DNA of 20,000 bases from Takakia lepidozioides. Its lineage: Eukaryota; Streptophyta; Takakiopsida; Takakiales; Takakiaceae. The notes beneath the pieces are model-generated. The model did no database searches, had not been told where the DNA came from, and saw only the letters and a program-made list of their open reading frames with translations. Position numbers and translations under genes: made by a program. Positions 8,178 through 16,430 of the stretch are shown in pieces. The first letter of the stretch is position 1. Each line of letters begins with the position of its first letter. The stretch is taken from the NCBI GenBank assembly GCA_030704615.1, contig JAKLZA010000108.1, positions 1-20,000 of the forward strand, in the 5' to 3' direction.

Positions 8178-9576
8178 TCCACTTGGAGAAGTGCTCCACC
8201 ATCACCAACACGTACTTGTTGTGGCGCATGGTCAGTGGCAACGGCCCTGCGAAGTCAAGACTCCACCTGTAGCCCAATCCCATGATCGGAAGAGGGTGCA
8301 ATTGTGGAGTAGGGGCGTTGAATGAAGCACGCACCCTGTCACACACCATGCACCTAGCCACAAAGTGTTGTACCTCTGTGTGCATACCACGCCACCAATA
8401 CTGCCCCTGCAGTAGACTATGAGTGCGTCGCACCCCAAAATGCCCCAACTCCTCATGGGCATGCCGCACTAACCGTGCCCGCTGTGTTGGGTGAGGCACA
8501 ATCCTCACTCGACCATCCTCCCACACTCGGAGCAGGTGTGTCCCCTCCCACCTGAACCTCTTGGCTCGTTGTAGGATCCGATCCCTCTCCTTGGCAGTCA
8601 TAGTGGCTGCCGTGTCTCCACTGCGGAGGTAGTCCAACACAACTGAATCCTCATGTATATCTTTGGCGCCACCCTGCTCATTGCTGGCCTCAGGGTCCTC
8701 AGACACTTGATCTACAGTCATCCCTGTTGTAGGTCCAACCTGGCCTTCCGCTGCCAAGATACACAGAAATGCAGATGCATGCCATCCGGGCACCATCTCC
8801 TCGTCCGTCTCACCATGCCACCGAGCTCCAGTGTCATCCTGCTGGCTCGTGCATGGATTGCGACTCAACCCATCTGCATTTCGATTGACCAAACCCGGTC
8901 GATGCACCACCTGAAAGTCATACTCTTGAAGGATGAGTGCCCACCGTGCAAGCTTCCCCGTAAGCTTGTCTGACTCCATCAACCACTTGAGTGGTTGGTG
9001 ATCCGTGACAAGGGTGAAGAGATTGCCGTATAAATAGCACCTGAAGTGTGCCACGGCCCACACTGCAGCTAAGCATTCTCCCTCATATGAGCTATACTTA
9101 GACTCTGCAGCATTGTTCGAGCGGCTAGCATAAGCCACTACGAACTCTCTTCCCTCATCATCCACCTGTGTGAGCACCGCTCCAAGCCCCAGCATGCTCC
9201 AATCTGTATGCAGCTGAAAAGGACGCCCCCTGATAGGTCGTCTCAAGATGGGCGCCGAGGTCAACCTCGCCTTGAGCTCTTGAAAAGCTTGTTCTTGCTC
9301 ATCTTCCCACTGCCACTCCTGGTCCACCTTGGTCAGCTTGGTTAGAGCCTTTGCAATGGCACTAAATCCCTTAACAAACCGTCTGTAATAGTTTGCTAAC
9401 CCCATGAAAGCTCGAACTCGGCTCACATCCGTGGGGCGTGGAACCTGTGCAATGGACTCTACCTTAGTCTGCTGTACCCCCAATCCTCCAGGATATATCA
9501 TGTGACCCAGATACTCAATCTGGTTGTGGAAAAACTTGCACTTGCCCGGATGTAACTTCAATCCGTGCGTCCTCAA
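7987..9576 (-). CDS. pol: RT connection, RNase H and integrase N-terminal part
   Basis: RNase H removes the RNA template and integrase inserts the cDNA. The piece opens with the RT thumb (LHPGKCKFF, YLGHMI, FMGLANYYRRFVKGF). RNase H follows with acids D125, E166, D192 and D235 (QLHTDWS, YEGECLAAVWA, TDHQPLKWL, NADGLSRN). The integrase zinc domain has H374, H379, C409 and C412. The catalytic core has D441 (SLDFAG) and D501 (LTDQGREF). The third acid is in the next piece, about 35 residues on once the one-base insertion in an A-run near 8029 is allowed for. The frame enters from the RT piece through a one-base loss in a G-run near 9589. All catalytic residues I can check are present. Confidence 0.94.
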   Translation of the reverse strand: MRTHGLKLHPGKCKFFHNQIEYLGHMIYPGGLGVQQTKVESIAQVPRPTDVSRVRAFMGLANYYRRFVKGFSAIAKALTKLTKVDQEWQWEDEQEQAFQELKARLTSAPILRRPIRGRPFQLHTDWSMLGLGAVLTQVDDEGREFVVAYASRSNNAAESKYSSYEGECLAAVWAVAHFRCYLYGNLFTLVTDHQPLKWLMESDKLTGKLARWALILQEYDFQVVHRPGLVNRNADGLSRNPCTSQQDDTGARWHGETDEEMVPGWHASAFLCILAAEGQVGPTTGMTVDQVSEDPEASNEQGGAKDIHEDSVVLDYLRSGDTAATMTAKERDRILQRAKRFRWEGTHLLRVWEDGRVRIVPHPTQRARLVRHAHEELGHFGVRRTHSLLQGQYWWRGMHTEVQHFVARCMVCDRVRASFNAPTPQLHPLPIMGLGYRWSLDFAGPLPLTMRHNKYVLVMVEHFSKWIELVPLPDKASEGAAYAFLDCVLSRFGAPAEVLTDQGREFLGEFQALCDKGLDRPPHHFSGSS

Positions 9577-9959
9577 GCGCTCAAATACCCCTGAAGGTGT
9601 CTCTCATGCTCCTCCACCGTAGCACTAAAGATGATGATGTCATCTATGTAGCACCGAGCAAACTCCACCCCTGCTAGAATCCTGTCCATGACTCTTTGAA
9701 ACTCAGCGGGAGCGTTTTTAAGCCCAAATGGTAAGAACCGCCACTGGTATAGGCAATCCTTCCCGTGCTCATTGATCCCCCAGAATGCCGTCTTTTGCTT
9801 ATCCGCCTCCTTGATCGGCAACTGGTGATATCCGGATCGTAAATCCAACGTGCTAAAGACCTTGGAATGCCCAATGGCATCAAAGATCTCCTCTGGTGTT
9901 GGCATGGCATACCTATCGGACTTGGTCTGACGATTTACAGGCCGGTAATCACCGCACAT
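9573..9959 (-). CDS. pol: Reverse transcriptase palm
   Basis: This is the RNA-dependent DNA polymerase that copies the element RNA. It shows GDYRPVNRQT, the first catalytic Asp in FSTLDLRSGYHQ (residue 39), FLPFGLKNAPAEFQRVMD, and the YIDD catalytic box (104-107). This order is typical of Ty3/gypsy RT. The piece continues the frame from 10189 after a one-base loss in an A-run near 9993, and it ends early because of another loss near 9589. The active-site residues are intact. Confidence 0.95.
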   Translation of the reverse strand: MCGDYRPVNRQTKSDRYAMPTPEEIFDAIGHSKVFSTLDLRSGYHQLPIKEADKQKTAFWGINEHGKDCLYQWRFLPFGLKNAPAEFQRVMDRILAGVEFARCYIDDIIIFSATVEEHERHLQGYLSA

Positions 9960-10918
9960 ACGTCTCTCCGTCCAATTGCCATAGACATCCTTCTTGCTGG
10001 CATCACTGTGGCTGAAGCATACTCTCCACCAGAGAGCTCCACCAAACCTGCCTCCCAGAGATCTTGAGTCCTCATCTGAATCAAAGACCTCTCCATGTCA
10101 CTGTATCTATAGGGTCTCCGAAAGATTGGCGTGTCAGTGGCCAACTCAATACGGATCTCTTGACCCTTCAGTGCTCCCAAGTCCTTCAAACTGAAGGCAA
10201 AGCAATTCCTGTAAGCCCTCAGGAACCGCCGTATACGTCGTCTCTCTCCTCCGGTGACAATGGGTCCAATATCAGGCTCCCAATTGTCCTCCGTAACTGC
10301 AACCTTAAGTCCAGTGGGCTTAGAGGTAGAGGACGCGTCCCGTGGTTGCTATGCTGCAACCTCTTGAGCAGTACCCCCTTCCTGCTCAGTCAATGACAAG
10401 GCCTCATCCTGCCCCATCATCTCATCATTGAGAACCTCCTCATCCCGAGAAGAATCCCCAACCTCATCCATCACAGCTGCCTTCGCTGCCAACTCCCTCT
10501 GAACCTCGAGCACCTCCCACATGTGCCATGGATGTCTACACCTCGTGGTCCTCACCGGCTCGCCCCCACTCGCTGCCTGTACCGTCTCGGTAGGCAGAGA
10601 GACCATCAAGGGAAGTGCACTCCGCACTCTACGTTGCTCAGCCATAGCCAAGCTGACAATCCAGGTCAAGCAATTGAGATCCATTGCTTGCCCCAACACC
10701 TGACGACGTGATGCCTCAGAAAGAGAAGGCACCGCCGTGGTCCCAGTGGAAAACCCCATAGCCCGCTCTCGCTCGTCGGCATTAGGCTCCACTAACTGCT
10801 GCAACTGAGCATCCCACAGGAGGCCAGGTCCACCATCCCGAAAAGCATGGGATCCTGGGAAGCTGAGCAGTGTAGGTAATGCTGCTCGTGGTTGACCCAC
10901 CCTGTTGACCACTGCCAA
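9935..10918 (-). CDS. pol: DNMT C-terminal motifs, linker and RT N-terminus (one frame with an internal TAG)
   Basis: From 10918 the frame carries the last methyltransferase motifs. ERERAMGF (about residue 50-56) and RRQVLGQAMDLNCL (71-84) correspond to motifs IX and X and align well with the DNMT3/DRM C-terminal pattern ERxxGF...RxxLLGxSW. An acidic linker follows (SRDEEVLNDEMM). A TAG at 10349-10351 interrupts, but the frame continues without change into the RT N-terminus (IFRRPYRYSDMERSLI, GEYASATVMPA). The TAG sits as GCA GCA TAG CAA, so a CAG to TAG change is a simple origin. The link between methyltransferase and RT in one frame shows that they belong to one polyprotein. Confidence 0.88.
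10349..10351 (-). other. In-frame TAG between DNMT and RT
   Basis: This stop separates the methyltransferase tail from the RT start in an otherwise continuous frame. It may be a nonsense mutation, perhaps by deamination of a methylated C in the CAG (CHG) context. It may instead be a readthrough codon. Confidence 0.8.
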
Positions 10919-11397
10919 AGGGAACGGTCATCGTGTCTCACACGTTGAGACTGCCTTCCTGTGTCCAAAATGCCATCCACGGTGAGGTGTGCTGGCCGCT
11001 GCACCCCATCAAATGCACGCTTGAGCAGTGCGGGTGGCATCAAGTTAGTCCACCATAGTCGTGGACGATGAGCCCGTGACCCCACTGCAGCTGCATCCAG
11101 CAATACTGCTGACCCAAGCCACGACCGGACTTGATGCACACTGGCCATCACCCTGGCCCGAGAATCACCCATCAGTGGCACATTCTCCAAGATGTATGCC
11201 GGAGATACAGCCTGATGAAGCTGCAAGTGGCGCAAAATCCGCACCATCTCCCAAAACAGACCCGTCCTCGAGTCTCGCAATCCATTGCCATGCCCGGCTG
11301 ATGAATGCCCTTGGCAGGGCCAACCTGCCACTACCAGATCAATGGAGCCAACCCGCTCCAAATCCTGCGCCCCCAGCAACGAAATGTCTGCTGGCAA
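10792..11397 (-). CDS. C5 cytosine DNA methyltransferase, catalytic part
   Basis: The piece transfers a methyl group from SAM to cytosine C5. It holds motif IV GWPCQGHSSAG with the catalytic Cys (residue 28, bases 11314-11316), motif VI YILENV (68-73) and motif VIII AHRPRLWWTNL (109-119). The last resembles the ARxRxFWGNL of DNMT3-type enzymes. Only a short target-recognition stretch follows before motifs IX-X in the next frame, as in DNMT3/DRM enzymes. Sequence before and after is in other frames because of single-base losses near 11400 and 10916 (a short G-run). PCQ and ENV are intact, so the catalytic core itself is not mutated. Specificity cannot be read from sequence; related retroelement enzymes elsewhere were shown to methylate CG. 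Confidence 0.92.
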   Translation of the reverse strand: MPADISLLGAQDLERVGSIDLVVAGWPCQGHSSAGHGNGLRDSRTGLFWEMVRILRHLQLHQAVSPAYILENVPLMGDSRARVMASVHQVRSWLGSAVLLDAAAVGSRAHRPRLWWTNLMPPALLKRAFDGVQRPAHLTVDGILDTGRQSQRVRHDDRSLWQWSTGWVNHEQHYLHCSASQDPMLFGMVDLASCGMLSCSS

Positions 11398-13022
11398 GGC
11401 TGCTGATATCCACGAACTGCAGACACCTGCAACAACTCAGGGTGCTGCTGCACCATCTGAGCCACATGGCGCAGTGAGACGCGTCGTGCAGTCTCATCCC
11501 TCTCCACATACAGGTAACGCCTTACCCGCACACCTGCCTGTAGCACAGCAGCCAATCCGGTGCTGATCCCGCCAAACAAGTCCAGAAGGCAAATGCCTTC
11601 ATCCGGCCGCTGCCACACAAGAGGTGTGGTGTCCAATGGCGACAACTGAGGTGGCCCTGGTGCAATCACCGCACTCTCCTCCTCTCCTGACGGTACAAAA
11701 GCTTCTACCCAAGCTTGTTGCACCCGTCCATCAGCAGCTTGCTGCAAATCCTTGCTCGTACCCCACAACGGAGTGTGAGCAACCATGGCAGGCAACTCCG
11801 CCGTACCATGCATGTCATCCTGCTCTGCTGGAGGTGGCACATCCTCTGCATGGGCATTGCCTTCCAGCAACTCTCCAGGCCAACTAACTGCAGCTGTGAA
11901 GGCGGCTAGTGTTGGCATCTTGCCCCGCTGGGCAGCTGCAATACCCCCAATGAATGTCACAGGGAGCTGTGCACGGCGACCATCCCCTGACTGCCATCCA
12001 GGCCTGTAGGATGCTGACTCCTCCCAGAAATCCAGGGTGAAGCCCATGGGGTATAACACTGCCCCACCAACGAGGACATCGTAAGAGACCGCGTCTGTCA
12101 CAATGGCCTTGGCTCGCATCACTGAGCCATCTACAGGATGATCCGGCTGCAGTCTAATAGCCAACTGATGCCGTGTCATGCCGCGAGCCTGCTCTGATCC
12201 TCCCAGAGATGTCTGTATCTGGAAAGGACAAGGCTCCATATCCGCCTCCATGAGGCCCAAACCTGCAATAGCAGCTCTGCCCAACATCAGTGGCTGAGCT
12301 CCTGAGTCCAACAAGACCCGCAGTGGCCGGTACTTCTTGCCTGCCGGTCCACTCAAAGTGAAAATGCCTCCCTGGTTGTCTAACAAGACAACTCCAGGTG
12401 TCACCATGGCGCGCTCAATGGCTGGCCTAGCTGGCAGCTCCGTCAATCTGGCAGCTGCAGCTTGCCAGGGCGCTGCCGTGGCAGTCTTGACCCTCAAATC
12501 CGAGGATCCCTCTGCCACTACACCTTCCACTAACTCCGCAGAAGATGAAGTGACCTCTCCACTCTCGCAGAGTGTTGCTGCTAGTCTGAACACTGCAGCT
12601 GGTCTCACTCCCGGCGTCGCAATCATGGTTGCCGAGAACAATGGGGCTTGACACACAGAGGTGGCTGCCCCCAATAACACACCGGCTGCACTAGCCTTGG
12701 CAGCAGGTGTCAGTGCTGCACGTGTAGCTCTCCCCAATGGCATAGTAACCTCCGCCTCGGTAACAGTCGGGCGAGAACTAGGTGCCATGGATGGCGTTGA
12801 CACTGTCTCCGCCAAGGTGAATGACTGAGGCAGCCTTGCCTGACGGCTTGCCTCCCCACGTTGTGGATCCAACTCCACCTCTGCACCTCGTGGCTCAGGA
12901 ACTCGTGCTGCTCCTCGAGTCACGGCTGCAGCAGACTCCACCTGCTCTAGTGGTAGTGCTGCTCCGCACATAAATCCCATGCCTCCCATATCTCCTCCCT
13001 CAGGAGCAGGAGGTGGGACCAT
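11331..13022 (-). CDS. pol: Aspartic protease and start of the cytosine methyltransferase
   Basis: The first 210 or so residues are low in recognisable signal (Ala, Pro and Thr rich). A retropepsin-like protease follows with VLLDSGAQPLMLG (catalytic Asp at residue 239), which matures the polyprotein. After about 200 more residues comes methyltransferase motif I, CLLDLFGGISTGL (Asp 481), and motif II with YVERDE (about 508), the SAM-binding part. The frame is lost near 11400 and the protein continues as the next piece. The start overlaps the end of gag by 23 bases and needs a +1 change there. The methyltransferase thus lies between protease and RT, a place where Ty3/gypsy elements normally have nothing. 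Confidence 0.88.
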   Translation of the reverse strand: MVPPPAPEGGDMGGMGFMCGAALPLEQVESAAAVTRGAARVPEPRGAEVELDPQRGEASRQARLPQSFTLAETVSTPSMAPSSRPTVTEAEVTMPLGRATRAALTPAAKASAAGVLLGAATSVCQAPLFSATMIATPGVRPAAVFRLAATLCESGEVTSSSAELVEGVVAEGSSDLRVKTATAAPWQAAAARLTELPARPAIERAMVTPGVVLLDNQGGIFTLSGPAGKKYRPLRVLLDSGAQPLMLGRAAIAGLGLMEADMEPCPFQIQTSLGGSEQARGMTRHQLAIRLQPDHPVDGSVMRAKAIVTDAVSYDVLVGGAVLYPMGFTLDFWEESASYRPGWQSGDGRRAQLPVTFIGGIAAAQRGKMPTLAAFTAAVSWPGELLEGNAHAEDVPPPAEQDDMHGTAELPAMVAHTPLWGTSKDLQQAADGRVQQAWVEAFVPSGEEESAVIAPGPPQLSPLDTTPLVWQRPDEGICLLDLFGGISTGLAAVLQAGVRVRRYLYVERDETARRVSLRHVAQMVQQHPELLQVSAVRGYQQPCQQTFRCWGRRIWSGLAPLIW

Positions 13023-14556
13023 CCCGCCTGGGAGCCGGTACCGCCTGAGCTATAGCCATGGCAGCGAGCCTCTGCTCTAGCTGCTGAAGCCGATTGGCCA
13101 TGCCTTGGTCAACACCCTGACCTCCGCGTCCTTGGCCATGTGGAGCTTGCCCTTGGCCTGCACCTCGTGCCCGACCACCTCGTCCTCTTTGGGCTGGTCC
13201 ACCTCGCCCCCGGCCACCATTGTTCCCTTGGAACTGGCCTGGGCGCAACTCAGGATGCAAGTCATAACACTGGGCATCTCCATGCCCATACTTGCCACAA
13301 TGCCCACACTGCAACTGTGCAGGCTGTGCTTGTGCCGGCCTTCTGCCACTCTCTGGGCAATCTCTCTTGACATGGGGTCCTCCACATGTCCAACATATCA
13401 CCCCTGGTTGCTGTTGGCCTGCAAAAGATGCCACGGGCCTCTGCACCTGAGGTCCCCTGTAAGCTCCATGGAACTTGGGCTGGGCAACCTTGCCCCCCTG
13501 ACCACGCTGTTGGGCAGTCCCTTGTGCTTGTGGGCTGACAGCTGTGCCCCGTACAGGCATGTCCTTGCCAAATCCAATTGTAACAACTCGCTCCTCCACC
13601 ATGTTGAGCTCAATCCGCTCAGCCAGCAGAAACACATCTGCTAATGTGGGTTGGGCTGCTTGTAACAGGGTTGCATCTCGCACCCTTCTCTTGAGCTCCT
13701 TGTCCAGAATTCCATACCAAAACTGGATTGCCTGAGCTTCAGTAACCCCTTGGGTCACACTTATCAAGCGCCTCATACGAGTGTACGCCTCTCGCAGGCT
13801 CTCACTGGGTTTGCGCTGGAAGTCTTGCAAACTTCGCAGCTTCTCTGTCCGTACACCTTGGTAGTTCCTCCGCAACTCCTGGAAGAACTCCACCACCGGG
13901 TTGAATCTAGGCACATGTGTTGTAGCTGTGGCAGGAGGAGTAGTAGCACCTTCTGAACTGGTACCACCTGCAGAAGTACCAGCACTACCTGCTCCACTAC
14001 TAGTGCTGGCAGTGGGAGCTATTGGTACTGATGCAGCTACTGGTCGCGTCATGCCTCGAGTAATGGAGATGTAGTCAGGTGACCAATACATCCTCCACTC
14101 CTCAATCTCTGCTTCATGTCCTCGCCTGAACTCGTGGTAATCGTCCATAGGCGGGCCTTCCAAATGCTGGAACAGTCCCTTCCACGCCATGAATGGGGTG
14201 AATAGATGTGGATTGCGCATCTGCTGCAAATCACACCAGCTGTCGAACTCCTGGATAAAGTCATCCAACTCGATTGTGCCCACAGCTCCAGAGTACCTAC
14301 GAGGCCCCTTGGTAGCTCCATACATCTCCTCCATGTCGTCCCACAACAATGGCGAATGAAAGTGCACACCTGTTGATGAAGCCTCCGAGCCTGTGTCTGA
14401 CTCTACAGTAATTGAGGGTGGCGGTGAAGGTGGTCTGAACCGAATACCTCGTCTTGTGAACCCACTCTCACTGTTACTGCCTGTAGCCGTACTCCCCTCA
14501 AAACCCTTGGGTAACTCCGTAATGACACTCACAATGTGCACCTCCTCCAGTGACAC
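13000..14556 (-). CDS. gag: Gag with two zinc knuckles
   Basis: This is the structural protein of the particle. Its regions are an acidic, Ser/Pro-rich N-terminus and a helical gag core from about residue 217 (NPVVEFFQELRRNYQGVR) with EAYTRMRRLISV and FWYGILDKELKRRV. Two Cys/His knuckles follow at about 388-400 (CWTCGGPHVKRDC, one residue shorter than usual) and about 415-428 (CGHCGKYGHGDAQC, standard CX2CX4HX4C). A Gly/Arg-rich RNA-binding stretch comes last. The frame opens at 14556 on a GTG, four codons after a TAG. The first in-frame ATG is at 14334, so the true start is uncertain. A stop at 13000-13002 ends it just inside the start of the protease frame. Confidence 0.9.
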   Translation of the reverse strand: MSLEEVHIVSVITELPKGFEGSTATGSNSESGFTRRGIRFRPPSPPPSITVESDTGSEASSTGVHFHSPLLWDDMEEMYGATKGPRRYSGAVGTIELDDFIQEFDSWCDLQQMRNPHLFTPFMAWKGLFQHLEGPPMDDYHEFRRGHEAEIEEWRMYWSPDYISITRGMTRPVAASVPIAPTASTSSGAGSAGTSAGGTSSEGATTPPATATTHVPRFNPVVEFFQELRRNYQGVRTEKLRSLQDFQRKPSESLREAYTRMRRLISVTQGVTEAQAIQFWYGILDKELKRRVRDATLLQAAQPTLADVFLLAERIELNMVEERVVTIGFGKDMPVRGTAVSPQAQGTAQQRGQGGKVAQPKFHGAYRGPQVQRPVASFAGQQQPGVICWTCGGPHVKRDCPESGRRPAQAQPAQLQCGHCGKYGHGDAQCYDLHPELRPGQFQGNNGGRGRGGPAQRGRGGRARGAGQGQAPHGQGRGGQGVDQGMANRLQQLEQRLAAMAIAQAVPAPRRDGPTSCS

Positions 14557-14561
14557 TATAA

Positions 14562-14575
14562 GGCTCTAGTACTAA
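14562..14575 (-). other. Weak primer-binding-site candidate
   Basis: The minus strand reads TTAGTACTAGAGCC just before gag. It matches 11 of 14 bases of the plant initiator-Met tRNA priming site TTGGTATCAGAGCC. The position fits a PBS, but no LTR end with a partner at the other side of the element was found next to it. Confidence 0.25.
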
Positions 14576-14577
14576 TC

Positions 14578-15067
14578 TAATAGTGACACGGGTGGGCACC
14601 TGTTGCAGTCTAAGGGTCATATCCCAGTGGCTCAGGGCACCTGCACCTGCATCCACCGCAAGAACTCCTATGGTTGGCTGGTCATCAACCCAGCCTCACC
14701 ATAGAAGAAACACTGGTGGTCTTGCTGGTCATCACTCCAGCCTCACCACCGACAGCATACTCTAGGATTGACCGGTGATCAAATCCGGCCTAATCCCTAT
14801 GAAAGCAAGCGCCCACACAAAACCAACATGGCGCACAGTCAAGCATGCAGGTGTTGGGGGGATCCAAACACAAGAAATCAAAACATCAACACCCCCACAC
14901 CAAAATCCAGCTGCAATGCTGATCCTGCAGAATATCCCAGCCCAAAACCCCGGACTGACTGGCCTCCACCAAGAGAGGCTTTGGCAACTACAAGTACAAG
15001 GTAATGAAAATAGTACAGAGATGGAGGGGAAGAATAGAAGCCCGCCCAAGCAAGATCTAACCCTGAT
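14578..15067 (-). other. Leader region with a 45-bp degenerate repeat
   Basis: No gene is seen here. Three degenerate copies of a unit of the form GGTTGGCTGGTCATCAACCC start near 14673, 14718 and 14765 (period about 45). AGTGACAC occurs on both sides of the candidate primer site (14550 and 14582). The region may be the 5' LTR or untranslated leader of the DNMT element, but it shares no long match with the sequence beyond the element's 3' end. Confidence 0.35.
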
Positions 15068-15904
15068 CTATGCTATCAACTTCCAGACTTCTCTCAAAGT
15101 ACCTCGCTCTGCTTGATGGTAAGGTGTAGGAGGTATATCTATGTCCAGAAACCTGCCACTAACCTTGTCCCAAGCTACAGTAGCTCGCTCTAACCAACCC
15201 TCCTCCTCTTTCTGCCAGGTAGAGACAAAGCAACACTCTGCTATCTCCCGCTCACTGAACACTAAAGAAAACAAAGGTAGGGTCTGATAGTCTCTCAACT
15301 CGAAAGCTTTGAGACGGTTGCGGGTGTCTTCATTGCGAATGACTGCATCGCCTTCAAACAGAACAAACTTGTCCTCGCTAATGAACCCCCGCTCGTGGTT
15401 GCCTTGTGCAGAGCGTGTCCGACTGCAACACTGTCTAATTGCACAAACTTGTGCAGCTCCTGCTCCTCTGCTCCAGTACACCACGGCCTTGTGGCTGAAC
15501 ACCTTGGTCCCCGGTGCTGTCTTTGGCTGTGTTCCAAGCCTAGCTTTCACCCACTTTGGTATTTCACCTACAGCTGCAGAACTGCTGGCTCCAACAGAGT
15601 TCTGACTGTCCAAGGCGATATTGAGGCCCTCAATGCCAACTACAGCAGTCTGTTGTCTACTGCTAATGCCTGACTCCCAGTATGCAATCAACTCGTCCAA
15701 CTGTTCTCCACTCAAATCAGTCTGAGTTCCTTGGGAAACATAGATCCTGTCCCCTTGTGTGCACAGGCTAAGAGAAGAGACCTGCCCTTCAATTACATCC
15801 TCATTTCCCCCAGCCATACAGGGAGTACATCCACAGGTTTGTCTCTCATATAGGCCAGCACAGGTTCTAGAAACAGGATTGTGGATATTTCGTGGCACAC
15901 TCAC
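15068..15904 (-). CDS. Unrecognised 278-codon frame upstream of gag
   Basis: This is a long open frame on the same strand as the DNMT element, ending about 510 bases before gag. It opens on a GTG; the first ATG is in CTPCMAGGNE (about residue 30). The protein looks like a real product: an N-terminal Cys cluster (CAGLYERQTCGCTPC), an acidic helix-like SGEQLDELIAYWESG, IPKWVKARLG, and a C-terminal half with FELRDYQTLPLFSLVFSE and KEEEGWLERATVAWDKV. I recognise no family. It may be an extra 5' frame of the retroelement, an exon of a neighbouring minus-strand gene, or a captured gene. Confidence 0.45.
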   Translation of the reverse strand: MSVPRNIHNPVSRTCAGLYERQTCGCTPCMAGGNEDVIEGQVSSLSLCTQGDRIYVSQGTQTDLSGEQLDELIAYWESGISSRQQTAVVGIEGLNIALDSQNSVGASSSAAVGEIPKWVKARLGTQPKTAPGTKVFSHKAVVYWSRGAGAAQVCAIRQCCSRTRSAQGNHERGFISEDKFVLFEGDAVIRNEDTRNRLKAFELRDYQTLPLFSLVFSEREIAECCFVSTWQKEEEGWLERATVAWDKVSGRFLDIDIPPTPYHQAERGTLREVWKLIA

Positions 15905-16430
15905 ACTCTAAAAATTCCATAGATTTTTAGCAGAGTCCCCAAAACAGAAACCAGGTTTAGATAGGTAGATTTCCCCTTTCTGTAGGTCCCTGTGCAAATT
16001 TGAGGTCAAACAGCCTTTGTATGACCAAGTTATGGCAAAAACAGGCTCTGTATAATTTAAATTGGATCAAAGCAAAGCTCCAAATGTATTTCAATAAATA
16101 CAAGTATTTTTGGCGTACCCTACATGTTTCATGCGAATACCCGTAATTCCGAGGACGGATCTCTACATATGCAGGAGCTTTAAAACTGGGAGTCGGGGAT
16201 TTGCTACTGGTCGGTGTAGGAAAGAAAACTTCGCAGTCTGGTGCCAAGCGTCACGAATACCACTCCAAGCAGCGATGGCCTAATGCCCAAGATCCTGTCT
16301 TAACTGCGTGATTTGTTCAATCAATGGAGCCCCTTCAAGCAACTGCTTCGGTCGTTTGTACTGATCATGTCTTCTTAGCTAGCCCCCCACCCTGCCCCCT
16401 CCCTCTCACATTGTGTCAGATGAACACCTT
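15905..16430. other. A/T-rich flank, nothing recognised
   Basis: Minus-strand sequence here is A/T-rich with no frame I trust. It could be the promoter or leader of the 15068-15904 frame. A minus-strand frame at 15957-16247 has no recognisable motif. Confidence 0.3.

Larger units (their letters stand above)
6957..14577 (-). mobile_element. Ty3/gypsy element encoding Gag-PR-DNMT-RT-RNaseH-IN-PHD
   Basis: RT followed by RNase H and then integrase is the Ty3/gypsy order. Between the protease and RT lies a complete set of C5 cytosine methyltransferase motifs. After the integrase lies a PHD finger with all eight zinc ligands. The reading frames of the pieces tile 14556 to 7056 with one-base frame changes near 13022, 11400, 10916, 9993, 9589 and 8029 and TAG codons at 10349-10351 and 7215-7217. 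Undoing the six shifts leaves a length divisible by three (about 2,500 codons), so the element is a recent or lightly damaged copy of one long polyprotein. No LTR pair was found in the window, so its outer limits are unknown. Confidence 0.88.

Noticed and set aside
10792-11600. Bacterial restriction-modification methyltransferase or contamination
   Set aside because: The methyltransferase tail is in frame with a Ty3/gypsy RT, and the VIII-X motifs look DNMT3-like; there is no restriction enzyme gene.
13105-13644. 179-codon plus-strand frame
   Set aside because: Antisense of gag; no motif of its own.
14562-14577. Firm 5' LTR/primer-site boundary
   Set aside because: Only 11 of 14 bases match, and no LTR partner was found, so it is reported at low confidence only.
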